A stretch of 64,000 nt of DNA from Cornus controversa (Eukaryota; Streptophyta; Magnoliopsida; Cornales; Cornaceae), in NCBI GenBank assembly GCA_026545225.1, contig CM048851.1, positions 30,317,956 to 30,381,955 on the forward strand. The letters run 5' to 3'. This document shows, piece by piece, positions 52,701 to 61,189 of the stretch (its first letter is position 1; every line of letters begins with the position of its first letter). The translations under genes were made by a program, and so were the position numbers. The notes below the pieces were generated by a model that saw nothing but the letters and a program-made list of their open reading frames with translations, was not told where the DNA came from and did not search any database.

Positions 52701-54292
52701 AAATACACTATATGAAAAAGATATTACACTAGGTTAATTGTTCAAAACCCCAGAATTCCTAGTTACCTCTTGACATGGACTGATCTACCAAACTCACACT
52801 CAAAGTTTCCAGGCACACAGTCTGCTCCGTCAACAGATTTCACAATTTGCTTCTTCAAGAGCTCCTCTTTGATCTTCAGAATAGTCGTCCAAACCAATTT
52901 CAGATGAATAGGTAGATCAGCGTTGAACTCTAATTCAGCTCAACAGTAATAGATTCTCAACACATGCATAAAACTCCCCAATCTATATGCAGAACTGTTG
53001 ATGATGAAAAACAGAATTATATGCATTCAAAAATAACCTCACACAATATATTGCTCTTTATTTTATGTCTATTTATTGTATTCTTTATGTGTGGATTTTC
53101 TGAAGTAACGAGGTATTTATAGATAAAATAAAGAAGTTGAGAGGCTAGGGTTTTAGTATTTCAATCACAAAAGGAAACTGTTTTTTTTAATGGTTTGATC
53201 GATCAATTGACGTGTGTCCTGTAGCATTGTTGAGAAAATTTCAAATAAAGTTGTTCCAAAAACTTGTAATGCATATCAAAAAGTATTTTTCCTAATCAAA
53301 ACATGAATTAGGTGACCCTAATTGATGAATGTATGAATCCAAATTTGGTGAGTGCATATATGTGTATCAATTACCTTTGTATCCTTGGCTTTGAAGATTA
53401 CCATTCTGCCCTTGGATAAAACTTTCTTTCCAACTCTACCTTGGACATGACACTGATATTCAAAAAATAACTAAAACCAAAAATAAAAATTATGGACTTT
53501 TGTTTTGATCACGAAATTTGTGAACCCAAGTCCTATTGACCTAATGCTATATTACCTCATTGGAACTTACAATGTCATGTTTGCCTCAACTGATGTTTGC
53601 TTCAATAAATGGTATAGTAAGATCTAAAATTAACAATATGCCACTGCATATATATTTGTGGAATTTGTAACGTTGAATTTCTCATCTCAGTTTTTGCAAT
53701 GGGATTATAATGCCTTTTACCACCACAATCCTCATCTGTGTCGGTTCCTCAACTGATGGTTGCCTCAGTAAATCTGGTAGACTTCAATTACCATCGTGCC
53801 TTGCCATGTATCTTTGCAGGATTTTTAACTTGGAGTTTCTCATCTCAGTTATTGCATTAAGACTGTAAAGTCTCAATGGTTGGCAAATTCATTGATGTGA
53901 TTGAATTACTTGAGCTTGAGACATTATGACTACTGTGTATGCCTTGAAAATTGCTCTTAGTGATAGGATTCTCAGTTGTTCTTTGTTTGGAGTTATTCTT
54001 GCATGCAATCATCGACTACCTGTCATTTTTTGGGTTCTTCTATTGCCTGATTTCTTGTACATCGCTCGCCTGCTTTTGTATTCCTTAATATTTGGGATTA
54101 TGTTGGATCTTAGAGTGAGTTTTATTTTTTCCCTTTTCATGTCTCCTATAGGGACATCTGCACACATACAGATTCTGTGACAACGTTTGGACCTTCATCT
54201 TACAAGATGCTCTATTTAAGAATGAGGACGCCTCGGAGAACGTTGGTCGGGTGAAGATAGTGGCATGTGACTCGAAGCTGCTCATACAATGA
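28399..54292 (+). CDS. TFIIA-S: Transcription initiation factor IIA small (gamma) subunit
   Basis: Three coding exons: 28399-28527, 28656-28706 and 54152-54292 (TGA). All junctions are GT-AG and fall between codons; joined they encode 106 residues, the usual plant length. Exon 1 gives [20 protein letters not shown] and [14 protein letters not shown], exon 2 [17 protein letters not shown], exon 3 [20 protein letters not shown] and ending [13 protein letters not shown]. The N-terminal helical and C-terminal beta-barrel parts of TFIIA-gamma are both present. The protein joins the TFIIA large subunit and stabilises TBP on TATA DNA in the nucleus. Residue 39 is Val, the common form; a V39E change is the rice xa5 resistance allele. 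Intron 1 is 128 bp, but intron 2 is 25,445 bp and loaded with nested mobile elements. An AATAAA lies near 54320. The gene looks intact; whether the long intron is spliced efficiently cannot be seen. Confidence 0.95.
28820..29738 (-). mobile_element. 5'-truncated L1-type LINE, minus strand
   Basis: On the - strand the copy encodes the C-terminal end of L1 ORF2: [53 protein letters not shown], then the zinc-knuckle-like [20 protein letters not shown] and [10 protein letters not shown]. Frames change several times, with a stop after LRRRG and shifts near the 5' end and after DAWRV, so it is dead. It ends in TTGAGCGTCTTTCAATGATA, TACTTATC and an A tail (T run at 28822 on the + strand). It is the same family as the L1 at 38-42 kb and lies just inside TFIIA-gamma intron 2. 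TGGTTTTTCT/TGATTTTTCT on the two sides may be a target-site duplication. Confidence 0.85.
29800..30762 (+). mobile_element. RTE-clade LINE, 5'-truncated
   Basis: The + strand reads [10 protein letters not shown] (reverse transcriptase region, FADD-like site altered), [29 protein letters not shown], then after an inserted [64 protein letters not shown] and [11 protein letters not shown]. It ends HVADPK, a stop, LGKGF and the RTE tail GACCCCAAGTAGTTGGGAAA. Several stops and frameshifts are present (for example TAA/TGA within ETR..VNVKL, and TGA after EGDA at 30605-30607). Only the last third of the ORF is present, the usual outcome of 5' truncation. It lies in TFIIA-gamma intron 2. Confidence 0.88.
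30079..30236 (+). mobile_element. Au-type SINE inserted in the RTE LINE
   Basis: A 158-bp unit with an A-box-like TTTGGCGCAACGGTAATG, a B-box-like GGTTCGAAATC, GTAAGGTTG, GACCCTACACAGACCCC and the end GGGAGCCTCATGCACTAGGC plus TAGCCCTTTT matches the plant Au SINE layout as recalled. It is flanked by a target-site duplication: AGGCTCAATTATCCGTAATG(AGG) at 30056-30078 and AGGCTCAATTATCCATAATG(AAGG) from 30237. The second copy reads on in the LINE frame ([10 protein letters not shown]), so the SINE clearly landed in an existing LINE. Confidence 0.9.
30763..32600. other. Intron DNA without a recognised element
   Basis: Holds a possible worn SINE near 30880-30970 (CCCTGTTCAAACCGTAC resembles a B box) and a G-rich GGGATGGGTATC / CGAATCTGCCCC stretch near 31170-31400 that looks repeat-derived. 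No coding homology was recognised. Confidence 0.4.
32600..37940 (-). mobile_element. Ty3/gypsy LTR retrotransposon fossil, minus strand
   Basis: A - strand reading frame around 33052-32771 reads [20 protein letters not shown] followed by a VVYFDD-like [10 protein letters not shown], which is a Ty3/gypsy reverse transcriptase signature. Upstream on the same strand, gag-like charged sequence lies about 34200-34000, and a primer-binding-like site (ATATCAGATC, TGGTATCAGAGC type) is near 37677. The order leader, gag, reverse transcriptase agrees with a single - strand element whose right end is near the start of the L1. It is clearly broken in many places and old. A probable solo LTR is inserted within it. 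Both ends are approximate. Confidence 0.65.
34895..37404. mobile_element. Probable solo LTR, ~2.5 kb, nested in the gypsy fossil
   Basis: The left edge near TCACGCCCCGAAATCTGG and the right edge CACGGTTCTTACA resemble the two ends of a long plant Ty3/gypsy (Tekay/Del-like) LTR. Five-base flanks GGTTC and AGTTC may be the target-site duplication. Between them is non-coding DNA with TTTCGCATGATCGAAA-type repeats (35280-35510) and a TATA-like region near 36960-37040. On either side the sequence fits the interrupted - strand gypsy element. No internal retroelement genes are present, so a solo LTR is the simplest reading. Confidence 0.55.
37940..38331 (+). pseudogene. L1 ORF1 C-terminal part
   Basis: The frame reads [20 protein letters not shown] then [15 protein letters not shown] and a basic Gly/Arg/Ser tail, ending TAG at 38329-38331. 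Plant L1 ORF1 proteins are nucleic-acid-binding, with an N-terminal DUF4283-type domain and a zinc knuckle; neither is present here because the element is 5'-truncated. The assignment rests mainly on its position just before ORF2. Confidence 0.6.
38321..41965 (+). pseudogene. L1 ORF2: endonuclease and reverse transcriptase, two in-frame stops
   Basis: One frame of 1,214 codons is interrupted only by TAA at 39101-39103 and TGA at 40496-40498; no frameshift is needed. The N-terminal APE-type endonuclease has [45 protein letters not shown] and SDHIPI. The reverse transcriptase follows with [75 protein letters not shown] and the catalytic box YVDD (more often FADD or YADD in plant L1). The C-terminal part has [58 protein letters not shown] and the Cys-His knuckle [18 protein letters not shown]. 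These enzymes nick DNA and copy the LINE RNA at the target. The copy cannot make full protein as it stands. Confidence 0.92.
42505..42874 (+). mobile_element. L1-type LINE, short 3' fragment
   Basis: Encodes [32 protein letters not shown] and [14 protein letters not shown], then after a stop [15 protein letters not shown], matching the C-terminal end of the L1 upstream. A short [12 protein letters not shown] duplication is inside. It ends GGGTGTTTAATGATATTTTA, CACATT and an A run at 42867-42874. It follows a (CCA)n run and is only 370 bp long. Confidence 0.85.
42880..44110. other. AT-rich intron DNA with a TA microsatellite
   Basis: No coding homology was seen. A TA run of about 40 bp lies at 43718-43759. 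Short repeated words AAGTTTAAACCG recur near 43340-43370. Confidence 0.5.
44117..44346 (-). repeat. First piece of the split LTR
   Basis: Matches about the first 230 bp of the right-hand LTR (AGTACAAGGA, GATCTAGACCTA, TTTTTAACTAAAT, CATGAACATATCACATCAAT). The match stops at the TGTTACGACTAGCCC border of the inserted element. Confidence 0.7.
44346..45780 (-). mobile_element. Gag-only Ty3/gypsy fossil, minus strand copy
   Basis: Read on the - strand: a start [13 protein letters not shown], then [71 protein letters not shown] and VSQYEAKF, which is a typical plant Ty3/gypsy gag. A CCHC-knuckle remnant and an element end region with LTR-like sequence (GTTACGACTAGCCCACACC on the + strand at 44347) follow. 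No protease, reverse transcriptase or integrase sequence is present. The copy is broken. It occupies the left half of the insertion in the split LTR. Confidence 0.7.
46494..48480 (+). mobile_element. Gag-only Ty3/gypsy fossil, plus strand copy
   Basis: Read on the + strand: [63 protein letters not shown] and [11 protein letters not shown], closely related to the - strand copy next to it. Gag is followed by the same short end region as in the other copy and then by an LTR-like stretch starting TGTAACGACCACTAAA near 47705, with a TATA-like CTATATATACATATATAG near 47848. No pol genes are seen. Broken, with several lesions; the right edge is approximate. Confidence 0.65.
48595..49095 (+). repeat. 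Compound tandem repeat cluster
   Basis: Five copies of CATAAATGAATAAGGCTACG followed by AGATAGAAACATTATATAAT occur with spacings of about 43-140 bp. A longer unit starting TGCTTGGAAGGGTTGGAT and including GAACTGGTCTTGCATAGTAT occurs twice, about 243 bp apart. The cluster lies inside the insertion that splits the LTR, between the plus gag fossil and the resumed LTR. Confidence 0.85.
49385..50178 (-). repeat. Second piece of the split LTR
   Basis: Matches the rest of the right-hand LTR from CAAAAAATTTCATGTGAAAA to TATTGACCTAACA. A small part of the LTR at the join (about 20 bp of the right copy) is not seen in either piece. Confidence 0.7.
52396..53546 (-). repeat. 5' LTR of the split element (intact copy)
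   Basis: This is the unbroken LTR copy and serves as the ruler that shows the left copy is split. It contains a T-rich TATA-like region (ATTTATAGATAAAATAAAG near 53110 on the + strand) and the shared words listed for the whole element. Confidence 0.7.
53580..53880 (+). repeat. Diverged ~163-bp tandem duplication in intron DNA
   Basis: CCTCAACTGATGTTTGCTTC ... GAATTTCTCATCTCAGTTTT at 53583-53690 is repeated as CCTCAACTGATGGTTGCCTC ... GAGTTTCTCATCTCAGTTAT at 53746-53860. Divergence is high, so it is an old duplication. It lies close to the last TFIIA-gamma exon in DNA that is probably native intron. Confidence 0.75.
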
Positions 54293-54934
54293 GATGCCAC
54301 ATATAAACGATAATGTTCAATAAACGGTTTTATTTCAGTCCGGTGGTAGTAGAGGGGATGTTGTAAGAGAAGAAAGGAGGTACTTATCCAGTCAGTTGTA
54401 GTCGCAGGCAAGAGATGAAAGATCGAACACTTGTAAAAAACATCAAACTGCGCACGATTATAATTGCCGGATGTCATTTAACCACAATGCGTGTGCTTTC
54501 ATCTGGAGTCTCTTATTTTATATAAGTTAGATGCCTTATAGCTTGAACATTTTGAATATGGCTTAATTGTGTTGCAATGATGGAATAGGATCTTCCTTCA
54601 AGTGACTTGGGCTTGTGCCTTTGTTTTCATTGTATGAATGGATTGGTTAATTTGGAACTCTGTTCATGAAAATATTGGATCAGTAATGTAGTACTTATCC
54701 ACAAAACTAACCTTCAAGTGTTTTAGTTTAGTAGTACTTTTCATCTTTCAAAATAAAAGGTTCGAGTTCAAGTTCTCTCATGGTGGGTATGGTTAGTGTG
54801 TGAGTTTAAGGTTTAGAACTTCTTTTTTCTCCTCTTTTTTCTTTTTCTTTTTTTTTGAGTAAATTACACAATTCCTGTGGATAGGGTAAGTTATAGAAAC
54901 TTCACCTTAGTTTTGAAAAATTACACTCACCTAT
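54293..54934 (+). other. 3' region of the TFIIA-gamma gene
   Basis: AATAAA near 54320 and further AT-rich sequence likely hold the polyadenylation region. GGTTCGAGTTCAAGTTCTC near 54762 resembles a SINE B box, but no full SINE was defined. Confidence 0.45.
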
Positions 54935-55063
54935 TGTTAGATGGGCCTTTTTTGTTCCACGCCAAATCTGAATGGAAAAGAGAATAGGTATAAATGGGCG
55001 GATATGCAAAATTACCCAATAGCAGAGACTTTTGGATCATTGATAAGCGCTTGACCTGTTACA
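54935..55063 (+). mobile_element. Solo LTR of the TRIM family seen at 27 kb
   Basis: The 129-bp segment runs TGTTAGATGGGCC ... GGTATAAATGGGCGG ... ACCCAATAGC ... GATAAGCGCTTGACCTGTTACA. It matches the TRIM terminal repeats word for word in order. Flanks CCTAT and CCTCT may be the target-site duplication. There is no second repeat or interior, so it is a solo LTR. Confidence 0.75.
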
Positions 55064-55538
55064 CCTCTTCTATAAAAGTGTGATAGGTGTTAATGTCCAT
55101 TAATGAAGAATGCTTATTTATCACATTCATTTTGTTAATAAATTAGTTTTAAATTCAAATTATAATGTATATATACACATTAGATATATAAGAGTGTGTA
55201 TTTTACTGTGTCCAAAAATTACTAAAACCTAAGGAATCGAAACAAACACAAACCTGTTGTATTCATGTAGTTTGGTTCAGCTCATACAACAGAGGCATCA
55301 AACTGCATATTTGGTTATATTATTGGACAAAGTACAATAAAACACGCTCGATGTAGTCATATAGTGCATATAATACTAATGTGTTATGTTTTGTGTATAC
55401 AAATTCTAAAGTATTTTCTACAAAAGCGCATTCATCCAAATTAAACCATACCATCAAAAAAAGGGTCTTTCTCTTAGTTCGCATATATATATAATCCAAA
55501 ACATATTAAAAGAAAAACAGAGAACATCACATGCGCGG

Positions 55539-55576
<38 letters not shown>

Positions 55577-55659
55577 GTCAGACGAGAGAGAGCTTGTAGT
55601 TGGCATTGTCCCTGTCCAATTCGCCATTTGATCCAGCTTCTCGCACGATATGAACCCAC

Positions 55660-55898
55660 AAGAATTCTCCATTGCTTCAATTCGATTATGTAAATTTTCC
55701 AATGCAACATTTAAAGCCTTGTAACTGAAAAATGCTATCACAAGAAAAATCTTGTTCAGAACTTGTTGCATCTTTAATCATTAAATCAAGGATGCACATA
55801 TCTCTAATGGTTTAAAATACTTGTTTCCTCAAAAGAGGAAGATTTAAAAATATAAGGACCCATCAAATAATAGAATTGAAGCAATGGAGAATTTTTCT
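55660..55898. repeat. Inverted repeat of a 20-bp word
   Basis: ATTCTCCATTGCTTCAATTC near 55663-55684 recurs as its exact reverse complement near 55875-55894, with partial matching beyond. It could fold with a loop of about 190 bp. A - strand reading frame of 105 codons (55771-55454, MQQVLNKIFLVIAFFSYKAL) spans the left arm; it has a hydrophobic N-terminus but runs into a TA microsatellite and is not recognised. Confidence 0.6.
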
Positions 55899-55924
55899 TA
55901 AAATGGTATCAGAGACACACAATA

Positions 55925-56435
55925 GGAGTACACACGGTTCAGTTCGGTTCGTTTCGTTTCGTTTAGGTTCCTAGGGGAACCGGAATTGTTTTCAACGGTT
56001 CCTTAAATTTGGAACCAGAACCGTTGATTTCGATTATGTTTCAGTTCTTTAGGATTCTAATGTCGATTCTAACAGTTCTTTGTCAATTTTCATTTATTTA
56101 TTTTTTAACAATGACAAAAAATACACTCATATTTGTGCACCCTTAATTATAACAATAAATTATAAGCTATTAGTATTTATTTATACATTATATATTTTAT
56201 ACTTTATAGAAAAATAGAACACTAGAATTTAGAAGCTATTAATATATATATATATATATATATATATGCTAACGGTTCCTGGACAAGGAATCGAAATCTG
56301 AACCGTATTAAACGGTTCCTAAAATTTAGAACTAGAACTGAAACCGTAGTGAAGGGAACCAAAATAAAAACTGTAGTAAATGGTTTGATTCGATTCAATT
56401 ATGGTTTCGCTCCATCGGTTCTTTGTGCAATCTTA
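55925..56435. repeat. GGTTC/GAACC-rich dispersed element
   Basis: The two ends are packed with GGTTC words: CACGGTTCAGTTCGGTTCG on the left and GAACCGTATT, AAACGGTTCC, CCATCGGTTCTTTG on the right, in mixed orientation. The middle is AT-rich with a TA run. This subterminal-motif layout is seen in hAT-like non-autonomous elements, but no inverted ends or target duplication were confirmed. Confidence 0.4.
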
Positions 56436-56971
56436 CACACACATATATATAAATATTAAGGGCTTTTTGTATTGTTCATATAACACACAATTTAATTTAA
56501 TATACAATTTTTATTTTTAATATTTCTTAACTGTTGATATAAATTCTTACATTTCACGAGAATAGTATTAAATATTTTGGAAACTATCATACCTTTGAAA
56601 ACAGAGAATTTTCATTTGATTGGAGTACGTTTTCATTAATGAGATATAAAATTTCGCCCCACCATTGACCTGATGTTGTGTATTTTCGGAGAGACTTGAT
56701 TTAACAGGGAATAGGAGTTTGAAATTTCTATATACGTACAAAGCGTGTAGAATGGGATATTCTATGGAGGTTTATAGGCGTGTGCGTGTGCGTGTGATTC
56801 ATCCTAAAAGATATACTACTAATTTGGTATCAAGGAATATCCTGGCGTTTCCTTTTCGTGTAGCTTTCTCGTGAAATTAATAAACTAAAATAAATAAATA
56901 ACAAAACTATGTTATATATCTGTGAATCAATTTTACTCTCGTATATATCACTCAACCTTGAGCCTGTAATC

Positions 56972-57006
<35 letters not shown>

Positions 57007-57315
57007 ATATCTATACATGGGATTAAATCATGAAAGAAAAATGGTTCGAGTCTTCTCATAAGGGGGAGAAACTCACACGAATATTATGACATGACTTGTG
57101 AGATGTTTAGGTGTGTCTAGAGAAATTAGTCTCACTTGAAAGGTGTGAATACCTCATATTTATAAAAAATAAAAAATTAACAAAATTGATCAAATAATTG
57201 TTTTCGTTATCCAGTTGATATAAAATTTGTGAATTGGCTAATTGTCCTCCCCATTTTTGAGACATTTTGATCATATAAATCTAAAAAAATCTTGCACATG
57301 TCACAGGTGCATAAG

Positions 57316-57368
<53 letters not shown>

Positions 57369-57817
57369 TACTCATTATGAATCCCGTTAGGCAAGTGGGC
57401 TGAAAGAGTAAAACTAGATACAAACATAACAAAAAAATTCCCCCTTAGAAATACAAACATAACATTTATTTACCCAAAAAAAGAAAATACAAACATAACA
57501 TTTGTCAAACTTAAATTGCAATGCTGGTTAATAACTTAATATAAGCTTTTAAAGATAACCTAGTAATGATTTCTAATCAGCTAAGACCAGACCTTTATCT
57601 TGGATTTTATTATTACACGTGTTTCCTTTAAAAATGATGATGAGACTTGAAAGTATAACTTTTATATATATATACGAAAATGATCGGTGAACAAAAAGTT
57701 CATCCATATCAATTATAATATGATAAAGGGAGTTACTAAAAATATATAACAATCATATCCAATAATTATTGTGATAGGTGTGAATGAAGTTTTTTCTCAT
57801 CTGTGAGCAAGAGGTCA

Positions 57818-57845
<28 letters not shown>
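56436..57845. other. AT-rich intergenic DNA with microsatellites
   Basis: TA runs at about 56975-57004 and 57321-57366 and a CT/TA run at 57814-57852. No coding homology was seen. Confidence 0.55.
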
Positions 57846-57852
<7 letters not shown>

Positions 57853-57966
57853 AGCTTGGTCAAAAATATTTTTGTTTATCTACAATTAAAATCATTCTAT
57901 CTAACCATCTAATGATTACGATTTTGAGTGCATTATAGTGTCGTAAGTACAGACATACACTAGTAA

Positions 57967-58008
<42 letters not shown>

Positions 58009-58136
58009 TTTAAGCTTGGTCAAAAATGTCTTTGTTTATCTACAATTAAAATCATTCTATCTAACCATCTAATGATTACGATTTTGAGTACATTATAGTG
58101 TCATAAGTACAGACATACACTAGTAAATATATATTA
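57853..58136 (+). repeat. Near-identical 125-bp tandem duplication around a TA/CA microsatellite
   Basis: Copies 57853-57977 and 58012-58136 both start AAGCTTGGTCAAAAAT and end ACACTAGTAAATATAT, differing at only a few positions. A TA then CA microsatellite lies between them. The high identity points to a recent duplication, possibly by slippage or unequal exchange at the microsatellite. Confidence 0.9.
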
Positions 58137-58664
58137 TATCTTTTTATGTATGAAATAACATAAAATGGATCTCATTTGATTGAAATGCATTTTGTTGAAT
58201 TTATTTTAAATCCAAACAAGAATGTGTTCTATTTTGTAATATAAAAACAAGAGAATATGATAGTAAATTAGTTAAAATATATTTTTTCCTTTATCTCCTT
58301 AATAATTTTCAAACAAGAATATTATCATTTTCTTTCTTTTCCTTCATAATTTATCCATGAATACATGTTATATATTGTTAAATTTTCTTTTCTTCATAAC
58401 TAATATTATCTTTTCTTTTCTTCTCCTTCATGTTTAGATTAAGCTAAAACCTCACATATGATGTTCTTTAGAAAATGGAATTGAACCAGTTTAAAATCGA
58501 ATATGAGTTAGATCCATAAGATTCGATAGAATTTGAATACACCATAACATTAAAGCATGAATTTAAAATGAGATTTTCACTCCAGACTTTTTTTTTCTTG
58601 GTAAATATTTCACTCCAGATTCAATTTACTCATTAGTATCAATGGAAATAGGTGTGAATGTATT

Positions 58665-60575
58665 TGTTGATCCCAAGGTTTTAACCTAAGGGTAATCTCG
58701 TAATTTTAATGATAGCAAACCATTAATGATGTTAGATACTAACATCTATTTGAGTGATTGACTAGAATGATTATGTATTATCAAATGAGCTTTTATCTTA
58801 TGTGAATATCAATAAAGAAGGAATTAGCACCTCAAACTTGAAGAATCATGTGAAACAAAGAAGTATTGTGGTAGATAGGAAATGATAAGAGCTTAAGTAT
58901 ATTTTGTAAAGCTATTCTTGAATTACCTATTTGAAACTCGTTGTCTAAAATTGAATCTAAGACCACATGCATCTTATTTTACTATCCATGATTGCCTCTT
59001 AGCACTTTAGAATATGACTTGATCTTAATGAAGTTCCTTTTCATCAGTCCTTAAGGTTATAGGTCCATTCATGCTTTAACGGAGTTACCTTTCAAATGAG
59101 TCTTAAAAACAGTCGACTTATTCAACCTGAATAGTCAACTATTTCAAACAGCATGTTTTTGGCATTTATGGAGCACTAAAGTAGAAGACTATTCTATTTT
59201 ATATAGTCAACTATCTTTCTATTTTTGTTAATAAAATTTTGTGAAATAGTCGACTATCTTTCTATTTTCAGAATAAAATTTTGTAAAATAGTCAACCTAT
59301 TGTTTTGAGAAAGTCGACTCTTTCTGGCAGCATGAATCTAATATTTTGAAGGATCAAATATAGTCGATTGCTTTAAGCAAAAATTCGATTCTTTTTTCCC
59401 ATATTCAAATTTAAACGGCTAGTTGGCGCATTTAATGATCTCACCAACCTTCCAACAACCATTTTCGTGAGAGAGACTATATATCCAGCCTATGAAGCAC
59501 GGATACTTCCATGGAGGCGTCGTGGCCGTATCAGATACGTATCTGATACGGATACGGCCAGGATACGGCAGGACATGTATCGGATACTTCCGGGAAGTAT
59601 CCGTTTTTTTTAAATAATTTTTTTATTTTCAGATACGGCAAGGATACGGTAAAGATTCTTGGGGATACGACTAGGATACTTCTCGGATACGTTTGATTTT
59701 TATTTTTTTTTGTTAATTTTTTTTTAAAGATGGTAGCCATATTGTAACATTAAAATTTAAAAAGCTTAGTTAAAATGTGGGGCTTAATTTGTAATAAATC
59801 AAAAGATCTTTAATGTTGAAAAAAAAAGATCATTTAAGTTAAAACTTAAAACTTAATTTGTGTTTTATTAATTTTTTTGTATAATATATATATATATTTT
59901 CTGTATCCCGCCGTACCCGTATCTTATTTTTTTGAGATTTGTCGTATCACCGTATCCGTATCCCGTATCTGTGTCCGTGCTTCATAGTATACAGCCCTTG
60001 GTTTACATTTACAAAAAAGCCAACCAAATATACAAGCATTGAACATACTTTCACTCTTCTCACTCTCATTCAACTAAGATTTGAGCTTCAAACTTGAGAT
60101 TCATTTATAACTATAGTTGTAAGCTTGCACTTGAGTATTTATCTTTAAGAGATACTATATTTATACTACAAATCTTCTTCTCATTTATTGTAAAGGGTTG
60201 GTTGAACCCTAAAAGACTAAGTGGAGGACTTCACTTAGCAAGAAAAATGAGGAGCTTGTGAGCTTCATTGTAAAGGTTTGATCTTCACCAGAAAAGGAGA
60301 AACCTCAGTAGATTTGAAAAATCTCAAGAGGGATCTTGAGTCGTGAAGTAGAATATTTCGAACCACGCTACATCTTGAATCACTTACATTTGATTTTCTC
60401 TATCTTTATCTCTTATGTATTGTGCACTTTATCTATTGTCTTTATTTTATCTTTGCGTAAATTTAGTTTACTTATTGCAATTTAAATTGTGGAGATAATT
60501 TCATAGTTTGCCATTGAACCTATTCACCCCTCAACCCCCCCCCCTCCTATAGGGTCAATTATTGGGTAATGATAT
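58665..60575 (+). mobile_element. Copia-type LTR-like stretch, interrupted by a MITE
   Basis: The left edge is near TGTTGATCCCAAGGTTTTAA and the right edge is near ATTCACCCCTCAAC and a C-run, which resembles the end of long plant copia LTRs. Inside are several AGTCGACT-type words (59110-59390). No second LTR or interior gene was seen in the window. The boundaries and family are uncertain; it looks old. Confidence 0.4.
59491..59986. mobile_element. GATACGG-rich MITE with matching inverted ends
   Basis: Left end TATGAAGCACGGATAC and right end, on the other strand, TATGAAGCACGGACAC form terminal inverted repeats. Both ends are dense in GATACGG/CCGTATC words, and 59527-59550 holds a perfect 24-bp palindrome centred on GATACGTATC. 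TATCCAGCC (59482-59490) and TATACAGCC (59988-59996) could be a 9-bp target-site duplication, which would suit a Mutator-like element. It lies inside the LTR-like stretch. Confidence 0.75.
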
Positions 60576-60994
60576 TAATTATAGGAAACCCTAATTTAAT
60601 ATTTAATACAACAGAGATTCAATAATAGTAATTCTCTCTCAGAAGAGAAAGTTTAGAGGAACCGAACAACGCTTTTTCTTAAAGACCAAGATTCCCTTCT
60701 ATATGAAGGAAATCATGTCCCTAATGTTGTGCGTGAAACAACGCCATTTATCTGAATGCATGGAGGGAAAGTATTTTTCGGTACTCCCTCTTCGAGGAGA
60801 GTGTCACTACACTTATTTTAAAGGGTAAACTATTATCAGACTATCTCAGATTTGCAATTTTCACCCTTGGATTAAACTATGGTAAAAAAAAATCACTATG
60901 ATTTTTCAACAAATTAACAAGTGTAATCCATTACTTGATTGTTAACTCTGTCAAAATAATTTTTTGCAATACCAAAATTACTCTTCAAATGGAT

Positions 60995-61189
60995 GAAATT
61001 ATATTTTTACCCTTAATTAATATATGATACGACAAAACTAACCCCAAATATATAACCGAAATGCCCTTATGTTTTTTCTACATAAAGTTTGTCTTCTCTA
61101 TCTCTTTCCTAATTTGAGGACATTTCGGTCATATATTTGGAGTTAGTTTTGTTGCACCACATATTGATTAAAAGTAAAAAAATAATTTC
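60995..61189. mobile_element. Long foldback (75-bp arms, ~45-bp loop)
   Basis: The arm 60995-61069 (GAAATTATATTTTTACCCTT ... CAAATATATAACCGAAATGC) is matched by the reverse complement of 61115-61189 (GAAATTATTTTTTTACTTTT ... CAAATATATGACCGAAATGT). Roughly five bases in six agree and the lengths are equal, with a pyrimidine-rich loop. This is a foldback MITE or a hairpin-RNA source. No TSD was resolved. Confidence 0.75.

Larger units (their letters stand above)
44117..53546 (-). mobile_element. LTR retroelement (copia-like layout) with one LTR split by an insertion
   Basis: Two copies of an LTR of about 1.0-1.15 kb lie in the same orientation. The right copy is 52396-53546. The left copy is in two parts, 44117-44346 and about 49385-50178, separated by a 5 kb insertion. 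Shared marks in order are AGTACAAGGA, TGATCTAGACCTA, CATGAACATATCACATCAAT, ACACTATATGAAA, CAGGCACACAGTC, TTGAACTCTAATTCAGCTCA and TATTGACCTAA. A CT-rich tract (ATCTCCCCTTTGACAAATTC) just inside the left LTR is a polypurine tract on the - strand, so the element reads right to left. The 2.2 kb interior (50179-52395) has no reverse transcriptase and carries only worn sequence of the plant transposon-associated ORF type. It is broken and non-autonomous, of moderate to old age by LTR divergence. Confidence 0.75.

Noticed and set aside
55474-55710. Second - strand frame over the same TA run
   Set aside because: Shifted-frame shadow ending in a microsatellite translation.
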